Positions 1-9,199 of a stretch of 64,000 nucleotides of DNA are shown here, one piece after another; the stretch's first letter is position 1, and every line of letters starts with the position of its first letter. Both the position numbers and the translations under genes were made by a program. The DNA is from Funiculus sociatus GB2-C1 (GTDB lineage Bacteria > Cyanobacteriota > Cyanobacteriia > Cyanobacteriales > FACHB-T130). A model generated the notes under the pieces. The model was given only the letters and a program-made list of their open reading frames with translations, did no database searches and was not told the origin of the DNA. Location: assembly GCF_039962115.1 (NCBI RefSeq), contig NZ_JAMPKJ010000002.1, positions 62,001 to 126,000 on the forward strand, given 5' to 3'.

Positions 1-33
1 ACACCCTTTCAACGAGATAGCAATTACTGAGAT

Positions 34-130
34 ATAGCAGTTCTAAATGATTCGAGAAGGCGAGATACCCGACTTTTTCAAGAAGTCGGGTATCTGAAAG
101 GCTATCCTTCACAACTCAAATAGGATTGCT
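34..130. repeat. MITE-like interspersed hairpin repeat, copy 1
   Basis: The core is a hairpin at 64-94 (GATACCCGACTT...AAGTCGGGTATC). Imperfect outer arms begin ATAGCAGTTCTAAATGATTC at 34 and end CAAATAGGATTGCT at 130. The left arm matches, in reverse complement, the right arm of a second element at 6750-6830, so these are two copies of one family. It has no coding content and lies just upstream of the first gene. A non-autonomous (MITE-like) origin is inferred; no transposase is visible. Confidence 0.7.
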
Positions 131-212
131 TGTGGAGATTGATGCGTTGGCAAAGCCCACCGAAGGCATCGCTATAATTAAAACAATTTCCCCAAGCTCC
201 AAACACAGCAGT

Positions 213-992
213 ATGGTACAACAACTACCAACAGATACCGCACCAGCCATCATCTACCCTGACAGCGACGGTCAGCAAATGTCAGACAACACTAAACAAT
301 TCCGTTGGATTGTAATAATTAAGGAAAACTTAGAATTATTGTTTGCTGCTTACATGGATGTATTTGTCGCAGGTGATTTACTTTGGTATCCCGTCGAAGG
401 AGATAACAAGACTCGCCAAGCGCCAGATGCAATGGTAATATTTGGTAGACCAAAAGGTGATAGGGGTTCCTATAAACAATGGGAAGAAGATAATATTCCC
501 CCACAGGTTGTTTTTGAAATCTTATCTCCCGGAAATCGTCTTAAAGCAATGGCTCATAAATTAAAGTTCTACGAACGCTACGGCGTTGAAGAATATTACA
601 TTTACGATCCGGATGACATTGAGTTAATCGGCTGGCTGCGTTCTGGAGAGCAATTAGAGATAATTGAAGAGATGAACGGATGGGTTAGCCCTCGTCTAGG
701 GGTAAGGTTCCAGGTGACATCCGATAATTTGGAAATTTTTTCACCCACAGGAGAACGGTTTCTGACCTTTGTTGAATTGGCTCAACTTAGGGAACAGGAA
801 CGTCAACGGGCTGATGAGGAACGCCAACGGGCGGAAACTGAACACCAACGGGCGGAAACTGAACGCCAACGGGCTGATGAGGAACGCCAACGGGCTGATG
901 AAGCACTATCCCAGTTGGAACAAGAAAGACAGCGTTATCAAGCCTTAGAGGAACTCCTGCGAGAACGGGGGATTAATCCGGAACAGTTGTGA
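213..992 (+). CDS. Uma2 family endonuclease (DUF820) with coiled-coil tail
   Basis: This 259-residue protein belongs to the Uma2/DUF820 family, a PD-(D/E)XK-like nuclease fold greatly expanded in cyanobacteria; its biological role is not established. Visible signature pieces are APDAMVIFGRPKGDR (acidic residue), VVFEILSPGN (catalytic-type Glu) and KLKFYERYGVEEYYIYDPD (Lys and strand). The frame is open from a TTG at 126, but the ATG at 213 gives the usual family N-terminus MVQQLPTD, so that start is preferred. The C-terminal 60 residues are a charged coiled coil made of five heptads (ERQRADE-like), encoded by five 21-bp tandem repeats at 798-902. The gene stands alone, convergent with metH. 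Family assignment is confident, function is not. Confidence 0.85.
   Translation: MVQQLPTDTAPAIIYPDSDGQQMSDNTKQFRWIVIIKENLELLFAAYMDVFVAGDLLWYPVEGDNKTRQAPDAMVIFGRPKGDRGSYKQWEEDNIPPQVVFEILSPGNRLKAMAHKLKFYERYGVEEYYIYDPDDIELIGWLRSGEQLEIIEEMNGWVSPRLGVRFQVTSDNLEIFSPTGERFLTFVELAQLREQERQRADEERQRAETEHQRAETERQRADEERQRADEALSQLEQERQRYQALEELLRERGINPEQL
798..902 (+). repeat. Five 21-bp tandem repeats encoding coiled-coil heptads
   Basis: Units of 21 bp (consensus GAACGCCAACGGGCTGATGA plus one base) start at 798, 819, 840, 861 and 882. Each encodes one seven-residue heptad of the type E-R-Q-R-A-D/E-E/T. Gain or loss of a unit keeps the frame, so tail length can vary among strains. Confidence 0.9.
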
Positions 993-1000
993 AGCCAGAT

Positions 1001-1069
1001 ATAATCCCCTTCCCTGTGAGGGAAGGGGGAATTATGACTCCCCTCTCCTGCTAGGAGAGGGTTGGGGAG
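1001..1069. terminator. Two tandem palindromes between convergent genes
   Basis: The first palindrome is CCCCTTCCCT-GTG-AGGGAAGGGG at 1006-1028, with flanking ATAAT/ATTAT. The second is CCCTCTCCT-GCT-AGGAGAGGG at 1041-1061. Both lie in the 100-bp gap between the stop of the Uma2 gene and the stop of metH. They resemble common cyanobacterial intergenic repeats and could serve as a two-way terminator, although no strong T-tract follows. Confidence 0.5.
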
Positions 1070-1092
1070 AGCTTAACCGATACGCCACCCGC

Positions 1093-4000
1093 TTAGGCGC
1101 TGAAGTATTTAGCTGCTGGGTGATAGGCAATAATCGCAGTCGTAGATTGTTCCGGATAAAGTTGTTCGCTTTCATCCATGTGGAGATTGATGCGATCGCT
1201 TCCCAACAACTCTAACAACTTATACTGATCCTGAATATTCGGACAAGCCGGATACCCAAAACTATACCGACTCCCCTGATAACGCTGCGCCAAAATATCC
1301 CGAATATTATCCGGTTCCTCACCACCAAACCCAAACTCCCGCCGAATTCGGGCGTGAAGCCACTCCGCCACAGCCTCGGCCGTCTGCACCGCTAAACCGT
1401 GAAAATATAGATAATCGCTGTATTGATTATTCGCAAAAAGCTTCTGCGCGAACTCCGTCGCAATATCCCCTACAGTCACCGCCTGCATCGCAAACACATC
1501 AATTTGTCCTGACTCAACAGGCGCAAAGAAATCAGCAATACACAGCCGACGCATAGACCTCTGGCGAGGAAAATTAAACGTCGCCACAACCTTCTTCTCC
1601 CTCTCTTCCTTCGCGTCTTTGCGGTTCATCCCCTCCGGATCGTACAAATACAACGAATTCCCTTCAGACTGGCACGGGAAATACCCATAAACAACTTGCG
1701 GACGCAGCAAATTCTCCTCTAAAACTCGCTGCTTCCACTCCTTCAAAATCGGATAAACTGTCTCCTCTAAAAACTGATTGTACTCCTCACGAGACTGCTC
1801 TTTCGGCTTGCGGAATTGCCACTGTCCAGCAATCAAAGCTTGCAAATCCAGATACTCAAAAACCTCCGCCAACGGGATATCTTCAGGCTGCAATAACTTA
1901 CTACCCCAGAAAGGCGGAATTGGACGCTCAATATCGGTTGCTACTGCCTCAGAACGCCGTGTATCTTCAGGTTGGGACACCACCTCATTCTTGCCGTCTC
2001 CGCCTGCGGGAAGGGTGTTACTTTCTTCTCCTTCCGTCGTTGACGCGGGAGGGTTGGAGAGGGAGTCAGATATTGCAACTTCATCCAAAAATCCCTGTAA
2101 ATTATCCCAATTTCCCGCAGATTTTGCAGGCATCAATTTATCCATGAAATGCAAGTCAGAAAAAGCATCTTTGCCGTAAATCACCTTACCTTTGTAAGTG
2201 TTTTGGCAATCTTCATAGACAAATTTTGGGGTTAGTGCCGCACCGCCTAAAATTACTGGAACTGTAATTCCTTTTTGGTTAAAAACCTCCAAATTCTCTT
2301 TCATAAAAGCGGTGGATTTCACCAACAACCCGCTCATCGCAATACAATCAGCCTGGTGCTGTTCAAAAGCATCAACGATGTTATCAACTGGCTGCTTGAT
2401 GCCAATATTAACCACCTTGTAACCATTATTTGAAAGAATAATATCCACCAAATTCTTACCGATATCGTGGACATCTCCTTTAACGGTGGCAATTACTACA
2501 GTTCCTTTGGCATTATTTCCAGCATCTTTCTTTTCCATCAATGGTTCTAGATAAGCAACAGCCGCTTTCATTGTTTCTGCTGATTGCAACACGAAAGGTA
2601 ACTGCATTTGTCCGGAACCAAACAACTCGCCAACAACTTTCATGCCATCAAGCAGGAAAGTATTAATAATATGGAGAGGCGGATATTTTTCTAAAGCTTT
2701 GGTAAGTTGTTCTTCTAAACCGATGCGTTCTCCGTCGATGATGTGACGCTTGAGACGTTCTTCGACTGGTAGATTTTCATCCCCAGAGCGATCGCGTTTT
2801 GTGGTTTTTCCTTCAAACAGTGTGGTAAGCTCTCCCAAGGGGTCATAAACGCAAACATCGCCCTCAAATTTGCGCTCATCGTAAATTAGCTTGCGGCAGA
2901 CTTCTTGATGTTCTGGCTCAATTTTTGCCAATGGTAGAATCTTGCTGGCGCTAACAATTGCCGCATCCATTCCCACCGCCATCGCCTCGTGCAGAAACAT
3001 GGAATTCAGCACCACTCGCGCCGCTGGATTCAAGCCGAAAGAGACATTAGAAACGCCCAGCATAACGTGACATCCAGGCAATTCTTCCCGGATGCGACGG
3101 ATAGATTCAATTGTGGCTTTAGCGTTGGCGCGGTCTTCTTCAATGCCAGTAGAAATAGGTAGAGCTAGTGTATCAAAGAATATCTCATGAGCTGGAATAC
3201 CGAATTCAACAGCTTGATGATATGCCCGGTGCGCGATCGCAAACTTCTTATCAGCCGTCCGCGCCATCCCATCTTCATCGATAGTACCAATTACTACACC
3301 AGCCCCGTACTTCTTCGCCAACTCCAACACCTTCAAAAAGCGCGGCTCACCATCTTCATAGTTAGTCGAATTGAGCAAACACTTACCACCAGAAACCTTT
3401 AACCCCGCCTCCATCTTTTCCCACTCCGTCGAGTCCAGCATCAGCGGCAAAGTAACATTTGTTACTAATCTCGATGCCAACTCGTGCATATCACGCACAC
3501 CATCGCGTCCCACATAATCCACGTTGATATCGAGGACGTGCGCCCCCTCGCGCACCTGCGACTTAGCCAAAGACACCAGCCCATCCCAGTCTTCCGCATT
3601 CAGCAAATCGCGGCACTTCTTAGAACCACTAGCATTTAGGCGTTCACCCACAATCAAGAATGAATTATCCTGGTCATAAGGCTGAGCGCTGTAAATCGAC
3701 GCACCCGCAGGTTCATAGCTAGGTTGTCGCTCCTTCGGCTTCAAACTCTTGCCAATTTCGGCCAACTGTTCAATATGGGCAGGGCGCGTACCGCAACAAC
3801 CGCCAATCACCTGCACGCCCAAATCTTCTACAAAGTGCATCAGCGCCATCCGCAATTCCATCGGAGTCAGACGATAATGTGCATGACCGCCGACATTTTC
3901 CGGAAGTCCCGCATTCGGGATACAAGAAACCACAAAAGGCGAATGTGCTGAAAGATACTTAATATGCTCCGCCATCCGGTCGGGGCCAGTGGCACAATTT

Positions 4001-4677
4001 AACCCCAAAATATCAATCGGGTAAGGTTGCAGAATCGTCAAAACTGCGCTGATATCAGAACCCACCAGCATCGTCCCAGTGGTTTCCATCGTCACCGACA
4101 CCATCAGCGCTCGTCTTTCGCCTTTCTTCTCAAATACTGACTCAACTGCATTCAGCGCCGCCTTAATTTGCAGCACATCCTGACAAGTCTCAACAATAAA
4201 CAAATCTACGCCACCATCAAACAGCCCTTCTGCTTGTTCTGCAAAAGAAGCTTGCATCGTGTCAAAGTCAATATGTCCCAGCGTCGGTAACTTTGTCGTT
4301 GGCCCCATCGAACCAGCAACAAATCGGGGTTTCTCCGGCGTAGAAAATTCTGCCGCCACCCGTTTCGCTAGTTCCGCCGCCTTTTTATTCAAACTATACG
4401 CTTCATCCGCCAAGTCATACTCAGCCAGCACAATAGACGCAGCGCCAAAGGTATCCGTCTCAATCACATCCGCACCAACCGCCAGAAAGTCGCGATGTAC
4501 CTTCTCTACGGCTTCCGGCTTTGTGTATATCAGATACTCGTTACAACCTTCATATTGCGCCCCACCAAAGTCTTCGGCGGTGAGGTTTTGCGTTTGCAGG
4601 TTGGTTCCCATTGCGCCATCGAAGACGATGACAGGGCGTTCGGGACTGTGGAGGCGAGTCAAGAAGGGGCTAGTCAT
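1093..4677 (-). CDS. metH: Cobalamin-dependent methionine synthase
   Basis: MetH transfers the methyl group of 5-methyltetrahydrofolate to homocysteine via cobalamin. The 1194 residues show all modules in order: homocysteine-binding barrel (about 1-330; zinc-ligand cysteines in GLNCATGP and GGCCGTRP), pterin-binding barrel (about 340-610; [14 protein letters not shown]), B12 cap and B12-binding domain (about 640-880; [11 protein letters not shown] with the cobalt-ligand His), and C-terminal activation domain (about 950-1194). Length is near the usual 1170-1230. The linker between the B12 and activation domains (encoded about 1941-2080) holds about 45 low-complexity residues ([20 protein letters not shown]) whose DNA looks like intergenic repeat. 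No Shine-Dalgarno and no riboswitch were recognised upstream. It is monocistronic as far as seen. Assignment is secure. Confidence 0.97.
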   Translation of the reverse strand: MTSPFLTRLHSPERPVIVFDGAMGTNLQTQNLTAEDFGGAQYEGCNEYLIYTKPEAVEKVHRDFLAVGADVIETDTFGAASIVLAEYDLADEAYSLNKKAAELAKRVAAEFSTPEKPRFVAGSMGPTTKLPTLGHIDFDTMQASFAEQAEGLFDGGVDLFIVETCQDVLQIKAALNAVESVFEKKGERRALMVSVTMETTGTMLVGSDISAVLTILQPYPIDILGLNCATGPDRMAEHIKYLSAHSPFVVSCIPNAGLPENVGGHAHYRLTPMELRMALMHFVEDLGVQVIGGCCGTRPAHIEQLAEIGKSLKPKERQPSYEPAGASIYSAQPYDQDNSFLIVGERLNASGSKKCRDLLNAEDWDGLVSLAKSQVREGAHVLDINVDYVGRDGVRDMHELASRLVTNVTLPLMLDSTEWEKMEAGLKVSGGKCLLNSTNYEDGEPRFLKVLELAKKYGAGVVIGTIDEDGMARTADKKFAIAHRAYHQAVEFGIPAHEIFFDTLALPISTGIEEDRANAKATIESIRRIREELPGCHVMLGVSNVSFGLNPAARVVLNSMFLHEAMAVGMDAAIVSASKILPLAKIEPEHQEVCRKLIYDERKFEGDVCVYDPLGELTTLFEGKTTKRDRSGDENLPVEERLKRHIIDGERIGLEEQLTKALEKYPPLHIINTFLLDGMKVVGELFGSGQMQLPFVLQSAETMKAAVAYLEPLMEKKDAGNNAKGTVVIATVKGDVHDIGKNLVDIILSNNGYKVVNIGIKQPVDNIVDAFEQHQADCIAMSGLLVKSTAFMKENLEVFNQKGITVPVILGGAALTPKFVYEDCQNTYKGKVIYGKDAFSDLHFMDKLMPAKSAGNWDNLQGFLDEVAISDSLSNPPASTTEGEESNTLPAGGDGKNEVVSQPEDTRRSEAVATDIERPIPPFWGSKLLQPEDIPLAEVFEYLDLQALIAGQWQFRKPKEQSREEYNQFLEETVYPILKEWKQRVLEENLLRPQVVYGYFPCQSEGNSLYLYDPEGMNRKDAKEEREKKVVATFNFPRQRSMRRLCIADFFAPVESGQIDVFAMQAVTVGDIATEFAQKLFANNQYSDYLYFHGLAVQTAEAVAEWLHARIRREFGFGGEEPDNIRDILAQRYQGSRYSFGYPACPNIQDQYKLLELLGSDRINLHMDESEQLYPEQSTTAIIAYHPAAKYFSA

Positions 4678-4775
4678 AGATGGCGACGGCTTTAAAATAT
4701 GAATTGAGTTAGGCTTTGAAGGATCAGCTAAATATATTTTGCAATATTTAATAGATTTCTGGAGTAATCAAAGCG

Positions 4776-5417
4776 ATGAACGTGCAGACAGTGAATACAT
4801 CTACTCTCCCACAAGAGCAAGTTACCACACAAGCAATTATTTTAAATGGCGTTAAATGGCAAACTTTTAAGGCATTGATGGCAGATGTTGGAGATGGTCG
4901 CGCTTGGAGAATTGCTTATGACCAAGGAGTTTTAGAAATCAGGATGCCATTATAAGAACATGAACAACCTAAAATCATGTTGGCGTATTTCGTCACAACC
5001 ATAGCAGATTTGCTAGAAATCGAGACTATGGAACTGGGTGTGCTGCTCCTTGAAGGGGAAGATTTACGCCGTGCTATTGAGCCAGATACCTGTTTTTACA
5101 TTCAGAATGAATCTCTAGTCAGAAGCAAAATAATTGACTTGCAGACTGACCCACCACCAGACTTGGCAATAGAGCCTGACTATACGAGTTCTTCCCTGGA
5201 TAAATTTACAATTTATGCCTCTCTCGGTGTGCCTGAATTGTGGAGATATACGCAGCAAACACTAGAGGTTTATCATTTGGTAAACAGACAATATGAGCTA
5301 TCGGTAAATAGCCTTACTTTTCCATTTTTGCCAATAGCAGAATTGCCTGAATTTATTGAACAAACTAAAACTATCGGACAAAGAGCTGCTGCGCGTTTAT
5401 CTCGTGCGCTAATCTAA
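4776..5417 (+). pseudogene. Uma2 family endonuclease interrupted by an in-frame TAA
   Basis: Translation from the ATG at 4776 (GGAG at 4761-4764 as likely ribosome site) gives a normal Uma2 N-terminus ending DQGVLEIRMPL, then TAA at 4953-4955. The same frame continues as EHEQPKIMLAYFV and runs to 5417 with the family motifs PPDLAIEPDYTSSS and LDKFTIYASLGVPELWRY. In relatives a sense codon joins MPL to EHE, so a single CAA-to-TAA type change explains the break. The rest of the frame is open, so the lesion is recent, or a sequencing error, or suppressed. A restart at 4977 (ATG) would lack the N-terminal third. I call it a pseudogene with moderate confidence. Confidence 0.75.
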
Positions 5418-5697
5418 TAAAATTTACATCCGGATTAAGGGAACGCGGGTTAGTATCGAAAGTATTGCTCATCTCCGATATCCCTCATAACCCCAGCAGA
5501 ATTACCGTTTTTATTCATTAAATAACGTTATTCCTATGGAATTATAAAACTGCCCTATCTTTTGGCTGTTTTGTCCTTGCTTTTTATTTGGATACAGTAT
5601 CCTTTTGGGTACTATCTTACTTTTAAGTGCATACTTTACAACTTTAGTTAATCTGGATTATATTTTAATTATTGAATCTAAAAGTAACCCGGCAACA

Positions 5698-5925
5698 ATG
5701 AAATAACCAGTTATCGCTGATAGAAATCCAATTGCTTTAGAAATTGAAACAAACACGTATTACTGGTGCAGTAGCGGACAATCTAAAAATCCGTCTTACG
5801 GTTACAAAGAAACCGAATTTGCTCCTGGGACTTTTGAGATTACGGAAAAACGACCAAAAGCAATTTGTATCTGCAAATACCCAGGCAATCCCCCATATTG
5901 TGACGGTAGCCATAGCAAACTTTAA
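5698..5925 (+). pseudogene. Degenerate dual-CDGSH iron-sulfur protein
   Basis: The frame beginning ATG AAA TAA at 5698 reads, after that stop (5704-5706), PVIADRNPIALEIETNTYYW and ends AICICKYPGNPPYCDGSHSKL. This is the layout of small cyanobacterial two-motif CDGSH proteins, which bind 2Fe-2S clusters through three Cys and one His. The second motif is complete (CxC...CDGSH). The first is damaged: the segment after YYWC reads SSGQSKNPSYGYKETEF and lacks the second Cys and the CDGSH loop. No alternative ATG, GTG or TTG start was seen in the frame before the conserved region. A stop at codon 3 plus a lost ligand set indicates decay. It lies just upstream of the pirin gene. Confidence 0.7.
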
Positions 5926-5971
5926 GCTGTAATTCCTGCTGCTACATCTTTGAGGTAAATAGGAGTAGAAA

Positions 5972-6670
5972 ATGATTACGCTTCGGAAATCAGAAAATCG
6001 AGGGCACGCTAATCACGGTTGGCTAAACAGTTACCATACATTTTCCTTCGCTAACTATTACGATCCTGCTCAGATGGGATTTAGAAGTCTGCGCGTGATT
6101 AATGAGGATCGGGTACATTCAGGTAAGGGTTTTCCGACCCATTCCCACAATGATATGGAGATTGTCACCTATGTGCTAGAAGGTGCTTTAGAACATAAAG
6201 ATAGCTTGGGTACTGGTTCGATAATTCGTCCTGGTGATGTGCAGAGAATGAGCGCTGGTACAGGTATTGCTCACAGCGAATACAATCATTCTCAAACTGA
6301 AGGAGTGCATTTTCTGCAAATTTGGATTTTACCGAATAAAAAAGGGGTAAAACCAACTTACGAGCAGAAGACTTATTCTGATGAGGAAAAGCGGGCTAAT
6401 CTTCGCCTAATTTTATCTGGAGATGGGCGCAGTAACTCGGTGACTATTCATCAAGATGTCGATACCTATACCACCTTACTTGATACTGGTGAGCAAGTTA
6501 TTCACCAACTTCAACCCAACCGTCATGCTTGGGTGCAGGTAGCGCGAGGTAGTGTAATGCTGAACGACAACTTGCTAGAAGCAGGTGATGGTGCGGCTGT
6601 GAGTAACGAGGAGTCACTAAAACTAGTCGGTAAGGAAATGGCAGAAGTGCTACTCTTCGACATGGCATAA
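5972..6670 (+). CDS. Pirin family protein (quercetinase-like bicupin)
   Basis: This 232-residue bicupin is of the pirin/YhhW type. The metal-site residues of the N-terminal cupin are visible: His57 and His59 in [18 protein letters not shown], and His101 with Glu103 in [13 protein letters not shown]. YhhW relatives bind a divalent metal and some oxidise quercetin; the physiological substrate in cyanobacteria is unknown. The ATG is preceded by AGGAG at good spacing (TAAATAGGAGTAGAAA). It follows the broken CDGSH gene by about 46 bp, so the two may once have formed a redox or stress operon. Length is normal and no defect was seen. Confidence 0.9.
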   Translation: MITLRKSENRGHANHGWLNSYHTFSFANYYDPAQMGFRSLRVINEDRVHSGKGFPTHSHNDMEIVTYVLEGALEHKDSLGTGSIIRPGDVQRMSAGTGIAHSEYNHSQTEGVHFLQIWILPNKKGVKPTYEQKTYSDEEKRANLRLILSGDGRSNSVTIHQDVDTYTTLLDTGEQVIHQLQPNRHAWVQVARGSVMLNDNLLEAGDGAAVSNEESLKLVGKEMAEVLLFDMA

Positions 6671-6749
6671 TCGGCAAATTTCACCCTAATTTCTCTCCTT
6701 TGGTAGTCGAGTTAGGGGATGAGGGAAGTGCTGTATCAATCCTCGGCAG

Positions 6750-6830
6750 AGTTGTGAGCCAGCCCTTCAGATGCCCGACTTCTTAGAGAAGTCGGGCATC
6801 TCGCCTTCACGAATTATTTAGGACTGCTAT
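6750..6830. repeat. MITE-like interspersed hairpin repeat, copy 2
   Basis: The core hairpin GATGCCCGACTTCT-TAGA-GAAGTCGGGCATC lies at about 6770-6800. The right arm CGCCTTCACGAATTATTTAG followed by GACTGCTAT is, reverse-complemented, nearly identical to the left arm of the element at 34-130. The left arm is degenerate. It sits between pirin and the nblR-type gene. Confidence 0.7.
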
Positions 6831-6913
6831 TGAAAATAAAACTCTTTCCAAATAGGGATGCAGTGGTTTCAGCTAGACTGAAATAAAAAAGCAGCGTTGC
6901 ACCACTTTTGCTT

Positions 6914-7609
6914 ATGTCTAATGTTGCATTTGACCGCAGTCCGTGTGTTTTACTTGTGGAAACAGACGAAGTTCTTGTTCAGCGTGTGAGTCTGGACTTA
7001 AGAGAAGCGGGATATACTACTGTTGTTGCGCCCGACTCCACTAGCGGTTTCCATCAAGCGTGCGAACTCCAGCCAGCTTTGGTTGTTGTAGATCGAGTTT
7101 TGACAGGAGATTCTGGGCTAAAGTTGTGTACTCAGCTGAGAAATGCAGGCTCTCGTGTGCCTGTGCTTCTGTTAATGGCACGGGATACGGTTGAGGATAG
7201 GGTTGCTTGTTTGGAGTCTGGTGCTGATGATTATTTTCTCAAACCTTATCGCACTGATGCCTTTTTGCAGCTGGTACGCCTCTATTTACAGCCGGAAGCT
7301 GGTGCTAATGAACAGTTACGATTTAGCGATCTGGTGTTAGACTTAGCTACTCGCCGAGCGATGCGTAACGGGCGAACGATTGATCTGACAATGAAGGAAT
7401 TTGAACTGTTGAAGTATATGATGTCCCATCCCCGTGAGGTTTTGACTCGCGAACAGATTTTAGAAAATGTTTGGGGTTATGAGTTTATGGGTGAGTCGAA
7501 TGTCATTGAGGTGTATATTCGATATTTACGTCTCAAAATTGAGGAGGAGGGGGAGAAGCGTTTGATTCAGACGGTGCGGGGTGTGGGGTATGTTTTGCGG
7601 GAAGCGTAA
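6914..7609 (+). CDS. nblR: OmpR-family response regulator, NblR type
   Basis: This 231-residue protein has an N-terminal receiver domain (about 9-125; phospho-acceptor-position Asp60 in ALVVVDRVL; Lys in DDYFLKPYRT) and a C-terminal winged-helix DNA-binding domain (about 135-230; LTMKEFELLKYMM, and VRGVGYVLREA at the end). The overall sequence, including ETDEVLVQRVSLDLREAGY, matches my memory of NblR, which controls phycobilisome degradation and survival under nutrient or high-light stress. NblR-type receivers are atypical and reported to work without phosphorylation. The first acidic cluster here is ET-D rather than the canonical D-D. The ATG at 6914 is preferred over the TTG at 6908. A DUF192 lipoprotein gene follows 23 bp later. 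Confidence 0.85.
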   Translation: MSNVAFDRSPCVLLVETDEVLVQRVSLDLREAGYTTVVAPDSTSGFHQACELQPALVVVDRVLTGDSGLKLCTQLRNAGSRVPVLLLMARDTVEDRVACLESGADDYFLKPYRTDAFLQLVRLYLQPEAGANEQLRFSDLVLDLATRRAMRNGRTIDLTMKEFELLKYMMSHPREVLTREQILENVWGYEFMGESNVIEVYIRYLRLKIEEEGEKRLIQTVRGVGYVLREA

Positions 7610-7632
7610 GTATAAGGAAGAGGGATGAATTT

Positions 7633-8247
7633 GTGAGTAGTCGGGTTAGTTTGCTGTGGATAATGCTGTGCGTGTTGCTGATGGGATGTTCGCCACCAGT
7701 ATCAAAGTCAGAACTAAAAACGCCTTCTGGTGAAGTGCAGTTGTCACCAACACCAACTTCTTTGTCAGTGCCATTAGAATCTAAAACGCTTTCTGGTGAG
7801 GCGCAGGCTTCGGGAATCAAGGATAATTTGGGTCAAACTTTGCCAATTTCTGCTAAAGCTATTATTGCAGGCGAGGCGATCGCGTTAGAAGTGGCGCGTA
7901 CCCCAGAGCAACAGGCTATGGGTTTGATGTACCGCACGTCTTTGGCTGATGACCGGGGGATGCTGTTTGAGTTCGGGACACCGCGACCAATTGGCTTTTG
8001 GATGAAGAATACGCTTATTCCTCTAGATATGATTTTTATGCGGGATGGTGTGGTGAAATTTATTGCGGCAAATGTCCCTCCCTGCACTACCAGTATCTGT
8101 CCTACCTATGGCCCCGATACACCTACCGATCGGGTGATTGAACTCCGGGGAGGACGAGCCGCCGAACTGGGTCTAAAAGTAGGCGATCGCGTTACCATTG
8201 AGCAGCTGGATACAAATACGGATACCCCTACACGCCCAGCTTTGTAA
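7633..8247 (+). CDS. DUF192 family lipoprotein
   Basis: The 204-residue product starts with a GTG and has a lipoprotein signal: LLWIMLCVLLMGC with the lipobox Cys at about residue 19. A Ser/Pro/Thr-rich linker with a repeated TPSGEVQ / TLSGEAQ-like segment follows (about 20-65). The DUF192 domain spans about 75-195 (EQQAMGLMYRTSL, FWMKNTLIPLDMIFM, ELRGGRAAELGLKVGD). DUF192 is a small beta-fold of unknown biochemical role, usually exported. The start is only 23 bp after the nblR stop, with GGAAGAGG nearby, so co-transcription is likely. An ATG at 7625 is followed by a stop two codons later and is not used. Confidence 0.85.
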   Translation: MSSRVSLLWIMLCVLLMGCSPPVSKSELKTPSGEVQLSPTPTSLSVPLESKTLSGEAQASGIKDNLGQTLPISAKAIIAGEAIALEVARTPEQQAMGLMYRTSLADDRGMLFEFGTPRPIGFWMKNTLIPLDMIFMRDGVVKFIAANVPPCTTSICPTYGPDTPTDRVIELRGGRAAELGLKVGDRVTIEQLDTNTDTPTRPAL

Positions 8248-8859
8248 TTCTTATGAAACCAATTTAAAATTTAACTCCTACTATTCGCGCATTTGTTACC
8301 AAAGTAAGGTAATCTTTCCCAAGATAGAGTTTGAGGGTGAATTTTTAATTTAAAGTTAACGCTTAAACCTCTTCTCGCTTCAAGAGAGTTGGTTCCTCTA
8401 AGGATGAGAGAGTGTTTCGGTGTGTAGGTGTGGGGTGGGTGTAACAGAAGCGCTCTTAAAAAGTAAATCTCTCCTTTTAGAGAGGGATGAAATTTAAATG
8501 GTGAAGTAAAAAAATATTAAGCAAAGTTTACTTTTTGACAATGGGTTGGGGTTTGGCGGAAACAATGGAACTACACTTAGGTTTCCGGTGTCTTTGTCAC
8601 CAAACAACCCCGCTCAAAGGTATCTGGAAACTAAGCCAGTTATATCCCTATCTTCGTTAATGGTAGAACCATCTGCCCAATTGTCACAGGAAGTTGGTGA
8701 TCTGTGACACCTGAATTCGGTCAGGTAAAAGGAAAATAGTAGGGAAGCAGCTTTGATAACGGTGGACAGATATGATTCTGTCTATCGATACTTTAAACAA
8801 GCAGCGTTTTAATTACAAAATAACAAAACAGACTTTGACAAAAGGTGGTGAAAGCTAAT
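8248..8859. other. Intergenic region without a gene
   Basis: No credible ORF in about 600 bp. It holds an 8-bp inverted repeat TGTCACAG-N12-CTGTGACA at 8682-8709, roughly 150 bp before the DUF2949 start, which could be an operator; its half-sites are in the opposite order to a CRP box. There is also a weak hairpin near 8467-8485 (CTCTCCTTTTAGAGAG). AGGTGG lies 11 bp before the ATG at 8860. Confidence 0.5.
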
Positions 8860-9051
8860 ATGGCACCTGCAAGCTATTCTCGGTTTATTCGGTTTTTACA
8901 AGAAGATTTGGCAATATCCAAAGCTTCAATTTCGATCGCTTTGCGGCATCGGGAAAACGATCCAGGGCCTTTGCCGATGATTTTATGGCAGTACGGTTTA
9001 GTAACGCTAGAACAGTTAGATCAAATTTATGATTGGCTGGAAACTGCATAA
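8860..9051 (+). CDS. DUF2949 family protein
   Basis: A 63-residue cyanobacterial small protein of the DUF2949 family. It reads APASYSRFIRFLQEDLAI, then a helical segment, then PGPLPMILWQYGLVTLEQLD and a short acidic end. The family is conserved in cyanobacteria with unknown function; the sequence suggests a compact helical fold without signal or membrane segments. The ATG at 8860 is chosen over the GTG at 8845 because AGGTGG sits at the right spacing and relatives start MAP. It is monocistronic, with a long leader and a clear terminator at 9167-9199. Confidence 0.85.
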   Translation: MAPASYSRFIRFLQEDLAISKASISIALRHRENDPGPLPMILWQYGLVTLEQLDQIYDWLETA

Positions 9052-9166
9052 GAATTCATGACTCGGCGAGGAGCAAAAAAGTCATGTCAATATTGGGCTT
9101 TGGTATGATCCTGACCCACAGAAGAAGACCTAAGAGGTTCAATCTGTTACAATTTATCCAAACAAA

Positions 9167-9199
9167 GAGAGCAGGTCGATAAAAGACCCGCTCTTTTTT
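9167..9199 (+). terminator. Rho-independent terminator after the DUF2949 gene
   Basis: Stem AGAGCAGGTC / GACCCGCTCT (one mismatch) with loop GATAAAA, followed by TTTTT. It is 115 bp beyond the DUF2949 stop, on the same strand. Confidence 0.8.

Noticed and set aside
1778-4702. Several plus-strand ORFs of 66-147 residues across metH
   Set aside because: They overlap a certain gene, have no motifs and are out of phase with codon bias.
4678-4775. Riboswitch (cobalamin or SAM) upstream of metH
   Set aside because: The gap is short and AT-rich and shows none of the conserved boxes I know.
5744-5932. 62-residue ORF over the CDGSH region
   Set aside because: Wrong frame; the conserved CDGSH residues are in the frame beginning at 5698.
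8682-8709. TGTCACAG...CTGTGACA as a CRP or NtcA site
   Set aside because: The half-sites are in the wrong order for CRP (TGTGA-N6-TCACA) and there is no GTA-N8-TAC; kept only as a palindrome.
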